A DNA stretch of 64,000 nt from UBA1930 sp943371535 (GTDB lineage Bacteria > Bacteroidota > Bacteroidia > Chitinophagales > Chitinophagaceae): positions 62,001 to 126,000 of the forward strand of contig CALRVE020000003.1 of the NCBI GenBank assembly GCA_943371535.1. The letters are read 5' to 3'. Under the pieces are notes generated by a model, which was given only the letters and a program-made list of their open reading frames with translations, had not been told where the DNA came from and did no database searches. Below are positions 51,660 through 59,549 of this stretch, one piece after another (position 1 is the stretch's first letter; each line of letters starts with the position of its first letter). The translations under genes and the position numbers were made by a program.

Positions 51660-54215
51660 TTATTCTTCATTCACAAAACTCTCTTCATAATCTTTTCTAC
51701 TCAAAACCGTATCGAATAATCCAACATCTTCACCTTTATGTTTGTTAAACTCTGGTCCTATATATTCTAAACTTGCATCTTCATAACGTTTGAATTTATA
51801 TACAGCATCATTCATCAATGCCGAATTGAATACACCGAGACTTACCAACAACTCAAAATCTTTTACAGTTAAACCTGTTACTTTTTTAAATAGTCCTGGC
51901 TCTAACCTTGTAATTACATCCCTTAAAGCATGTTCTCTAAAATCTGTTAAATACATGAATACAGGAATACGTGTTGCAAACTTGATGAGCTTCTCTTGTA
52001 TTTGTTTTCTCAAGTTTTTATATTCTTTTTCCTGTTCGGTTAATTCTTCTTTTTGTTTTTTTGTAAGGTCTTTGTCGTTGGCTTCTTTCTTTGCTTTTTT
52101 AACAGCTTCCGATTTGTTGATGATGGTTTCAATATCCTGATTCAAGTTTCTAAAACCCTCTATATTCATCAATGCTTTCATGGCTTCTTCATTGGCCATT
52201 AATCTTGCAAGGGTGTTATTATCTACATTAACCAGTAAGGCACTTTCCCAGCGTCTTGCTAAAAGTGTTGCAGTTGTACCACTCATAGCCATGTCTAAAA
52301 TACCAGCAGCATCAACTTGTTTCATGGAACTTCCATCATAAGCCAATACAGGCAAGAAATTGATAAACTCGGCAACTTTAGCTTCGGGATTGGTTTCATT
52401 TACATTTAACCGACAACTATAATCGGCAATTTGTCTTAATGCTCGGTCTGGTGCAAAGTCAAATACATAACATTCTTCTTTTAATATTTCTTCTTTATTG
52501 GGTGATTTACTATCAGGGTTTTTAATTACCCAAGGAGTTTGTACTCTAAATGCTGCTTGAAAATAAGTTTCAGGACTAGAGGAATTACGCAACATAAAAA
52601 TACCTGTCCATGGTTTTACTGAAACGCCTGTGGTTAATTTACCACAGGATAATGTAATTGTTTTTGATTCTAAAGGATTATCTGTCATTGCATCTAAAAC
52701 AGGTGGCAAAGCTTCTACGCCAATGCCTGCTTGTGTACCTGCTGCAACAACAACTGTATAATCGTGGTAAAATTTATTTTGTCTTTGCTTTAGTAAGGTT
52801 GCCATTGCATTACAAGAAGCTACCGTAGGTAAAAACCAAAAAGTGTGGTTTAATACTTTTAGCAAGGGTGCATGTGAAAATGGAAGAGGCGGTTTTTTTG
52901 CTCCCATTTTCAAATTATCAACTGTTGTTTCGCTAAACGAACCACGAATTAAATCTAGCCATTTTTGTACTTCATCTTCATATTTAAATCTTGCTTTACG
53001 ACCATCACCTTCGGCAGAAAAAAATATGTTTAAATCAAAACCATCAAATTCACCTTGCATGGCAATTTGACGAATGGAGTCGGGTAATTGATACGTAAGC
53101 ATTACCATACGTGGCAAAGCTGCATAAGGATTTAAGCCTTTTGAAAAGTCCCAATTTTCTTTGGCTCTTTGTTCATCTGAATAAGTCCAGTTAAAAATTT
53201 GTTCTTCTATAAATTCTCCTGAACTTATTGCTCTAAAAGGAGTGCCAGATAAATACAAATAATGGTTAGTAGTTATTGGAATGATCTTTTCTAAATGTTC
53301 AACTTTATCTTCTTCGGCAAAGCCTTCTTTTTCTATTTTTTTAAACTCTTCTATTTCTTTTTCGGCTTCTACATCTTTACCAAATAAGTCTTTTGCATTT
53401 TCTCTCCATGCTCCAAAATGGTATTCATCAAAAATAATACAATCCCAATGTGTGGCATGTACCCATTCGTTATTAGCTTTTATACCACCTGTACTTTTAT
53501 TAATACCTAAATAATCTTGAAAAGAACCAAAGCAAACCAATGGTTTTTTATTGTCTATATTTTTTTCTGAGAACTCTTCTACATGCTTCGAAATAAATTG
53601 CCAACCTTCAAAATCTACATGCGTTAATAAATCTTCTTTCCATGCATCTTCAACAGCTGGTTTAAAAGTAAGTACCAATATTTTTTTCCAACCCATTTTT
53701 TTAGCCAATTGATAACTGGCAAAGGTTTTACCAAAACGCATTTTAGCATTCCATAAAAAATGGGGTATTCGGTCTTTATTCTCTTTTTTAAAACTCTTAA
53801 AATAGGTAATGGTTTTATCAACGGCTACAGACTGTTCTGGTCTCATACCAAAAGAGAGCACTCGATTTTCTTCGGTTCTTTCACCTGTTTTTATTTCCCA
53901 AATTGCTTTGCGTAAATCGTTTAAACTGCATTTAAACCATTCTCCATCAGGGTTTGCAAAACCTTGCTTACGTAAATGCCTATGTATATCATGATCAGTA
54001 AAAGAACCACCATCTCGTTTCATAGCACTTTCTTCAAATACAATTTTGTATTGTATTGCGGCTGTGCCCAATTGTTCTTTAATTCGTTGTTGTGCAGTTC
54101 GATCGGTAAAGCCAATTTTGAGTAAGCCCTTATGCGTTGTTACACCTACTAATTCATAAGCATAAATAGTAGGATTGGTTAAAGGTCGGGGTGGGAAGAA
54201 TTCTTTCTTACTCAT
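51660..54215 (-). CDS. GIY-YIG (T5orf172-like) / DEAD-type helicase fusion
   Basis: An 851-residue protein. Residues of about 15-95 resemble the T5orf172 version of the GIY-YIG nuclease fold (TIYAYELVG ... GLLKIGFTDRTAQQRIKEQL). From about 125 there is an SF2 helicase: WNAKMRFGKTFASY (motif I), CIIFDEYHFGAW (motif II), YLYLSGTPFRA (motif III), and FQAAFRVQTPW (motif VI). A charged coiled coil lies near 690-740. It overlaps the upstream methyltransferase gene by 8 bases. It could translocate on DNA and, if the nuclease part is active, cut it, comparable to an HsdR or type III Res subunit with a different nuclease. Confidence 0.85.
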   Translation of the reverse strand: MSKKEFFPPRPLTNPTIYAYELVGVTTHKGLLKIGFTDRTAQQRIKEQLGTAAIQYKIVFEESAMKRDGGSFTDHDIHRHLRKQGFANPDGEWFKCSLNDLRKAIWEIKTGERTEENRVLSFGMRPEQSVAVDKTITYFKSFKKENKDRIPHFLWNAKMRFGKTFASYQLAKKMGWKKILVLTFKPAVEDAWKEDLLTHVDFEGWQFISKHVEEFSEKNIDNKKPLVCFGSFQDYLGINKSTGGIKANNEWVHATHWDCIIFDEYHFGAWRENAKDLFGKDVEAEKEIEEFKKIEKEGFAEEDKVEHLEKIIPITTNHYLYLSGTPFRAISSGEFIEEQIFNWTYSDEQRAKENWDFSKGLNPYAALPRMVMLTYQLPDSIRQIAMQGEFDGFDLNIFFSAEGDGRKARFKYEDEVQKWLDLIRGSFSETTVDNLKMGAKKPPLPFSHAPLLKVLNHTFWFLPTVASCNAMATLLKQRQNKFYHDYTVVVAAGTQAGIGVEALPPVLDAMTDNPLESKTITLSCGKLTTGVSVKPWTGIFMLRNSSSPETYFQAAFRVQTPWVIKNPDSKSPNKEEILKEECYVFDFAPDRALRQIADYSCRLNVNETNPEAKVAEFINFLPVLAYDGSSMKQVDAAGILDMAMSGTTATLLARRWESALLVNVDNNTLARLMANEEAMKALMNIEGFRNLNQDIETIINKSEAVKKAKKEANDKDLTKKQKEELTEQEKEYKNLRKQIQEKLIKFATRIPVFMYLTDFREHALRDVITRLEPGLFKKVTGLTVKDFELLVSLGVFNSALMNDAVYKFKRYEDASLEYIGPEFNKHKGEDVGLFDTVLSRKDYEESFVNEE

Positions 54216-55767
54216 CTACTTCAGCATTTTCATTGGAACTACCTGAACGAACTATTGATTCGATAAAGGCAATTTCTTTGGTTGTGAATTTGTATTTTTT
54301 GTATAGCTTTTCATCTGTCCACTCTTCATCAAAGTTTTGCATCGGAACAAATGAATAAACTTTCTTCATAGCATTTTGGGTTATCTTAATCAGTGAAACA
54401 AGTAGGTGAAAAAATTTAGTTTGTGTATATGAAACAACATTTTCAGCTTTTGTCCTCTTGGCAAATGGACCAATTATTAAATACGTTTCCGTACAGCATG
54501 ATTTTGGTTCAACAATTAAAGGGTTTAACCAATCTTTTGACATACTCCCAATACCCCATGCTTTTGGAACAAGAACTTTGTAATCATTAATTAGTTCTTT
54601 ATTTTTTCTGATGCTTTGTTCTTCAATAAAACCAATTCCTTCCCTTTGCCATCCATTGTAATAAAATTTTATAGCTTTTGCAAATGGTTCTTTTTTGAAT
54701 TTAGGTTTAACTCTTTTATAGCTTCCATCAACTCTTACATCAAAACCAAAAGGGTCGTTTGCACTAATAATATTTGCAAAACTTTCCTCTTTTAAACTTT
54801 GAACTTTATGAAGTATTGAAATTGCCTCATTATATCTAATGAAAGTTTCAGCACCTTTTTCTAATAAGTTTCTTTCAGATTGAGAAGTAATTTGATCTCC
54901 TTCATGGGTGTATATTTTTGCTTTCCCCTTGTTTTCTTTTTCCCATAGAAAATAACAAACTCCACCCTTTATCTCTACACCTGGAAAACAGTCAGAAGCA
55001 TTTGGGAAATCATGTATTACAGATAGTCTTGAATCTTTAAGCATTTCATCTCTAAATTCATCTAGTCCACGACCACCTGTGAACCAACGAGATGGAACAA
55101 TCATTGTTAGATATGTTGGATTTAGCTGTTTTGCTTGTTGAATAAATTTGTGATAAATAGGAATTGCACTTGAACCAGTACCTCCTCCATCATTTAGTTG
55201 GTAAGGAGGATTTCCAACAATAACGTCAAATTTCATATTAAATATTTTTTCAGGCTTATCTGTATGTATAAAATTGTAAGCATAGGTTTCTAAAGCATCT
55301 TCTCGGTCGTATTCTGTTTGGCTTGCACCACAATAAGTGCATTTACCAACCTGCCAAGTATGTTGCATTTTTTTATAACGAATATTGCCTTGCTCATCTT
55401 TAAAGCTTTCACAAATGGAGTATTTGCCATTGGCAGTTTTAGAGCAGTACACACTTCTACGAGAAAGTAAAGCAGTTAAATCGGTAATTGCAATGCCATA
55501 TAATTGTTGGCTAAAAATATGGTTAATACGTTCTTGCTTATTGGGTATTTGTGTTTCTAATCCAATCATTAATCGCTTTGCAATTTCTCTTAAAAACACC
55601 CCACTTTTAGAAACAGGATCTAAAAATTTTGCATTGGGATTACTCCACAATGCTGTAGGCAATAGATCTAAAATATTGTTTACCAAACTAGGTGGTGTAA
55701 ACACTTCATCATTGCTCAGGTTAGCAAGGCAAGAGAGTACATCTGGGTTATAGTTGGTTGCTACCAT
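54208..55767 (-). CDS. Adenine-specific DNA methyltransferase with NPPY motif (Eco57I-like)
   Basis: A 519-residue protein. NDEVFTPPSLVNNILDLLP opens a gamma-class methylase; the catalytic motif IV is FDVIVGNPPYQLND near residue 190. Motif I reads FLDPVSKSGVFLREIA, where the first Gly of GxG is Lys. A CxxC pair (GKCTYCGA) and other cysteines suggest a zinc knuckle. The C-terminal half is probably a target-recognition region. It lies 8 bases after the GxxExxY gene and overlaps the helicase gene, so translation is probably coupled. Confidence 0.86.
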   Translation of the reverse strand: MVATNYNPDVLSCLANLSNDEVFTPPSLVNNILDLLPTALWSNPNAKFLDPVSKSGVFLREIAKRLMIGLETQIPNKQERINHIFSQQLYGIAITDLTALLSRRSVYCSKTANGKYSICESFKDEQGNIRYKKMQHTWQVGKCTYCGASQTEYDREDALETYAYNFIHTDKPEKIFNMKFDVIVGNPPYQLNDGGGTGSSAIPIYHKFIQQAKQLNPTYLTMIVPSRWFTGGRGLDEFRDEMLKDSRLSVIHDFPNASDCFPGVEIKGGVCYFLWEKENKGKAKIYTHEGDQITSQSERNLLEKGAETFIRYNEAISILHKVQSLKEESFANIISANDPFGFDVRVDGSYKRVKPKFKKEPFAKAIKFYYNGWQREGIGFIEEQSIRKNKELINDYKVLVPKAWGIGSMSKDWLNPLIVEPKSCCTETYLIIGPFAKRTKAENVVSYTQTKFFHLLVSLIKITQNAMKKVYSFVPMQNFDEEWTDEKLYKKYKFTTKEIAFIESIVRSGSSNENAEVDE

Positions 55768-55775
55768 TGTCTGAA

Positions 55776-56195
55776 CTATGATTTATTTGATTGGTTTGAT
55801 TGGGGTGATTTGTACTTTTTATTGGTGAGCCGTTTAAAATTTAAACTCAGTTCACCAAAATTTATAAGTAATCCAATTTCCAAATTATAAGCCTCTAAGT
55901 AGTTAATAGCTTGGGCAAAATGCACATCTTCTAATTTTGTAATTGCTTTTAACTCTACCGAAATAAGCCCTTCTACTAAAAAATCAACCCTCCTTGTTCC
56001 TATTTGTTCTTCCCTATAAAATATGGGCATTTCAAACTCTCTTGAAAACCCAATGTCAGCCAATCGCATTTCTATTTCTAATGCTCTTTGATAAATTACT
56101 TCTTGAAATCCATTGCCCAACGATTTATGTACAGTCATAGCACAACCAATTATTTTTGATGTGATTTCAGAATATTTATACTGTTCATTAATCAT
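55776..56195 (-). CDS. GxxExxY protein (nuclease-like fold)
   Basis: A 139-residue protein of the GxxExxY family; the signature is GNGFQEVIYQRALEIE. RRVDFLVEGLISVELKAI has the Asp...ExK spacing of PD-(D/E)xK nucleases, although activity in this family is, to my knowledge, not established. Such genes often appear as inserts in Bacteroidota. Here it lies within the methyltransferase operon with small gaps on both sides (30 and 8 bases). Confidence 0.88.
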   Translation of the reverse strand: MINEQYKYSEITSKIIGCAMTVHKSLGNGFQEVIYQRALEIEMRLADIGFSREFEMPIFYREEQIGTRRVDFLVEGLISVELKAITKLEDVHFAQAINYLEAYNLEIGLLINFGELSLNFKRLTNKKYKSPQSNQSNKS

Positions 56196-56225
56196 AAGAA
56201 ATCAATTAATCACACAAATCATAGT

Positions 56226-56876
56226 TCAGACAAGCTTTAAGAAATGTGTTGGTGGAAAATCTTTGATTGGCTCGTCAATCGCTGCTGCATTGCCCTCATC
56301 ATTAAACAATGAAAACTGATGCGTTTGCTCTACTAAAAATTTAAAAACATAATCTCTACGTTTCATCATGTTTTCATTAATCATACTCCATTCTGAAAAC
56401 ACAATTGGCTTTTTAGAAATAGGATTAGTAAAGTCTAAGGCATCGCCCCAATGAATATTTCTATTAAGTAAAAACTTGATAGATTGCAACAGTTCTAACT
56501 TGCAATTCGTACCAAACTGGTTTATGTATGTTTTGGAAAAAATTTCAAATAACCTTTCTTGACATTCTAGGGCGTTGTCTTCTAAAATATCAACACCATA
56601 AATACTTGAAATAGCAATAGCTGAATAACGTTCCCACTCTAATTGGCTTTTACTGTATCTGCTGTTTACAACCTGTAATTTTCTTTTTAATACTTCGGCT
56701 AAAAAATTTCCATTGCCACAAGCAGGTTCTAAAAACTTGGCATCAATTCTTTCGGTTTCTTGTTTCACCAAATCAAGCATTGCATTTACTTCACGTTCGT
56801 TGGTAAATACTTCACCATGATCGGTAACTCTTTTTTTAGATTTTACTTGTTGGTCTATTGTTGGAGAATCGGTCAT
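56226..56876 (-). CDS. N6-methyltransferase-like protein lacking the NPPY motif
   Basis: A 216-residue protein. HGEVFTNEREVNAMLDLV and KFLEPACGNGNFLAEVLKRK are the start and an intact SAM-binding motif I of an adenine methyltransferase. Where motif IV is expected the sequence reads KKPIVFSEWSMINENMMKRR, without NPPY, and the protein ends soon after. It is the first gene of the operon. It may pair with the NPPY-bearing protein encoded two genes downstream; alternatively it is a regulatory or degenerate subunit. Confidence 0.82.
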   Translation of the reverse strand: MTDSPTIDQQVKSKKRVTDHGEVFTNEREVNAMLDLVKQETERIDAKFLEPACGNGNFLAEVLKRKLQVVNSRYSKSQLEWERYSAIAISSIYGVDILEDNALECQERLFEIFSKTYINQFGTNCKLELLQSIKFLLNRNIHWGDALDFTNPISKKPIVFSEWSMINENMMKRRDYVFKFLVEQTHQFSLFNDEGNAAAIDEPIKDFPPTHFLKLV

Positions 56877-57061
56877 TGTTTTAATTCGTTTTCATTGTTC
56901 TTGCCATTGCATACTCTTGTTCATAAGGCATTTCTAATTGGTGCAATGCTCAAACCTAACAAAAAACTGAACATTTAGTATCAAGTGTCAAAAGTAATTC
57001 ATATTTCTCTATCGGTTCAACTCTAGGATATTCAGCTAATAGTCAAAACATAGCATAAAAA

Positions 57062-57088
57062 AAATCCCACTCTTTTAAAGTGGGATTT
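57062..57088. terminator. Right hairpin of the island, matching the carA terminator
   Basis: Stem AAATCCCACT / AGTGGGATTT, loop CTTTTAA, with an 8-A run on the left and a T-rich tract on the right. No plus-strand gene precedes it, so it is not the terminator of any visible gene on that strand. Confidence 0.8.
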
Positions 57089-57407
57089 AATTTTTTGTTC
57101 TAGCTACCCTTGTAAAGTTTTGCTGAACATTGGATTTTGCTTTTCAGCTTTTCATTGATATTGGTTGCAACTTTTGTTGCTTTGGATTTTTTTGTTGAAA
57201 TGATAATTTGGTTTTTGGATATTTGGAAATTTGGTTTTTCGAGATAATGGATATAAAAACAGGACTTTGTTTATCATCAAATCAACATAACAAATGTACA
57301 ATGCTGCAAAACCCTGCACAATAGCACATTTGCTGAATTTTTATAGTGCAGGTTTATGCCATAGTTTAGTAGAATTACTATTTACAGTTTCGTATAAATC
57401 ATTTACC

Positions 57408-57415
57408 TATTTTCG
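57408..57415 (+). promoter_or_regulatory. Candidate -7 element of the M32 gene
   Basis: TATTTTCG, 32 bases before the ATG; same octamer as at 33133. No clear -33 element. Confidence 0.3.
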
Positions 57416-57447
57416 ATTTTTTACGATTCAATTTTAATTTGTAGAAG

Positions 57448-58938
57448 ATGGCACATACATTATACGAACAATACAAAACACAATTACAAAAAATAGCCGA
57501 CATTAAATATGCCCATGCTGTTTTACAATGGGATCAAGAAACCTACATGCCTGCAAAAAGTGCAAGTACAAGAGCATCGCAAATGGCTACATTAAGTGAG
57601 TTGGCTCATGAAGCTAATACCAATGCTGCTTTAGGTAAACTTTTGCAACAATTATTAGCAACGAATGATTTAACCGCTGTTGAAAGAAAAAATGTAGAGT
57701 TGAGTTGGCAAGATTATGAGAAGCAACAAAAATACAGCAGTGCGTTTGTACGTAAAATGAGTGAAACCATTAGTAAATCGTTTAACGCATGGATAGAAGC
57801 TAGAAAGCAAAATAATTTTGCTGTTTTTGAACCTGCATTAACCGAATTGGTTGAACTAAAGAAGCAAGAGTCTGATATTTTGGGTTACGAAGCACATGCT
57901 TATAATGCTCATTTAAACGAATTTGAAAAAGGCATTACCGTACATTTTTTAGATACCGTTTTTACAAGTATTGAACAACCCTTAAAAAAATTACTGGCAC
58001 AAGCTCAAACATTGCAAGTGGTGGATGATGGTTTTTTACATTCCAACTATCCTAAGCAAACTCAATGGGAGTGGGGCTTACAGTTATTGAAAGAATTGGG
58101 TTTTGATTTTGAAGCTGGCAGACAAGATATTTCTGAACATCCATTTACCACCAATTTTTCTAGTACCGATGTAAGGCTTACTACAAGAATAGATGAACAA
58201 GATTTTGCCAACATGACGTGGAGCTGTATTCATGAATTGGGTCATGGTTTGTATGAACAGGGTTTGCCAATGAGTGAATATGGCTTGCCTGGTGGCGAAT
58301 ATGCATCTTTGGCTATACATGAATCGCAAAGTAGATTATGGGAAAATAATGTAGGTAGAAGTTTGGCTTTTTGGCAATCTTATTTTCCGAAATTGCAAGC
58401 TTATTTTCCAGCTCAATTAAAAGGAATTGATGTACATCATTTTTATAAAGCCATCAATAAAATACAGCCTTCATTTATCAGAACAGAGGCCGATGAATTA
58501 ACTTATCATGCACATGTGCAAATAAGATATACTATTGAAAAGGAAATTTTTAGTGGTCATTGCAGCGTAAAAGATATTCCAAGTATCTGGAATGAACAAT
58601 ACCAACAGTTTTTAGGCGTTATTGTACCCAACGATAATTTGGGATGTTTACAAGATGTACATTGGAGTCATGGCAGTTTTGGTTATTTCCCAACCTATAG
58701 TTTAGGTAGTTTTTATGCAGCACAACTATATGCTACTATTCAACAACAAATACCTGATATTGAGGTTGAAATAGCAAAAGGAAATACCGCTAATTTGTTG
58801 CAATGGCTAAGAAAAAATGTACATATACATGGTAGAATGTATACTAGCACTGAATTGTGTGAAAAGATAACGGGTGAAAAATTGAATGTTCAATATTTTA
58901 TTGAATATCTTAGCAAAAAAATAAGTAGTTTACAATAA
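57448..58938 (+). CDS. M32 family carboxypeptidase
   Basis: A 496-residue metallocarboxypeptidase of the thermostable carboxypeptidase 1 family. The zinc motif is CIHELGHGLYEQ near residue 261, and IHESQSRLWENNVGRS supplies the third ligand; YAHAVLQWDQETYMPAKSA at the N-terminus, FIRTEADELTYHAHVQIRY and GCLQDVHWSHGSFGYFPTYS are family blocks. No signal peptide, so a cytoplasmic peptide-processing enzyme. Typical family length. Confidence 0.94.
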   Translation: MAHTLYEQYKTQLQKIADIKYAHAVLQWDQETYMPAKSASTRASQMATLSELAHEANTNAALGKLLQQLLATNDLTAVERKNVELSWQDYEKQQKYSSAFVRKMSETISKSFNAWIEARKQNNFAVFEPALTELVELKKQESDILGYEAHAYNAHLNEFEKGITVHFLDTVFTSIEQPLKKLLAQAQTLQVVDDGFLHSNYPKQTQWEWGLQLLKELGFDFEAGRQDISEHPFTTNFSSTDVRLTTRIDEQDFANMTWSCIHELGHGLYEQGLPMSEYGLPGGEYASLAIHESQSRLWENNVGRSLAFWQSYFPKLQAYFPAQLKGIDVHHFYKAINKIQPSFIRTEADELTYHAHVQIRYTIEKEIFSGHCSVKDIPSIWNEQYQQFLGVIVPNDNLGCLQDVHWSHGSFGYFPTYSLGSFYAAQLYATIQQQIPDIEVEIAKGNTANLLQWLRKNVHIHGRMYTSTELCEKITGEKLNVQYFIEYLSKKISSLQ

Positions 58939-58948
58939 ACATTTTAAT

Positions 58949-59374
58949 ATGAAGTGGAAGTTTTTAAGCATTGCATTGATTGTATTTTTTGTTGCAGCTA
59001 CCAGTTGTAATAAGGCTATTGAAGCCATTAAAGAGCAGGCAGTAGTGGATGCTATTACTGATGGTATTTGGACGGTTACTAAATATACTGAAGGTGGCAC
59101 CAATAAAACCACAGATTATACTGGATGGGAATTTCAGTATTACAATAATGGAACATCGGTAGCTAGAAAAGCTGGTAATACCGATGTGCCAGGCACTTGG
59201 AGCGGTAATGCTGCAGATTGGACGTTTACAGCAACATACACTGTTACACCACCAGTACCATTAGATAAATTAGCTGGCGTTTGGACAGTTACAAGAGCAG
59301 TTGCAGCCAATAAAGGTAGCTACGCAAGAACTGTGGCTGGTGTGGTTTATGAGCTAGAACTCACCAAAAAATAA
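58949..59374 (+). CDS. Small lipocalin-like lipoprotein
   Basis: A 141-residue lipoprotein: the signal peptide ends FFVAATSCNK (lipobox TSC). The mature part has tryptophan-rich beta-strands (DGIWTVTKYTEGGTNKTTDY; GWEFQYYNNGTSVARK; VPGTWSGNAADWTFTATYTV) like lipocalin-like domains common in Bacteroidota. Function unknown. It starts 10 bases after the carboxypeptidase stop and is probably co-transcribed. Confidence 0.8.
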   Translation: MKWKFLSIALIVFFVAATSCNKAIEAIKEQAVVDAITDGIWTVTKYTEGGTNKTTDYTGWEFQYYNNGTSVARKAGNTDVPGTWSGNAADWTFTATYTVTPPVPLDKLAGVWTVTRAVAANKGSYARTVAGVVYELELTKK

Positions 59375-59418
59375 TTTTCTTGAAAAAGTAGTTTTTAATT
59401 GATTTTCAATTAATTATA

Positions 59419-59448
59419 ACCCCAGTTGACCAATTGGGGTATTTTTTT
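59419..59448 (+). terminator. Terminator after the small lipoprotein gene
   Basis: Stem ACCCCAGTTG / CAATTGGGGT (one G-T pair) followed by ATTTTTTTG. Confidence 0.88.
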
Positions 59449-59549
59449 GTCCATATTTTTTAAAATTTTTAGAAAACTGTTACAATAAAAAACAATTATT
59501 AGCAGTTATATAGGGGTTAGAATTATATCCAATATCCAAATTCCATTCT

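Larger units (their letters stand above)
56877..57447. other. 571-base spacer right of the defence island
   Basis: No gene is supported. The left part presumably holds the promoter of the leftward island operon. It contains the hairpin at 57062-57088 and, from about 57130 to 57250, a T-rich tract with imperfect TTGG(A)TTTTT repeats. A candidate -7 element for the carboxypeptidase is near the right end. Confidence 0.6.
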
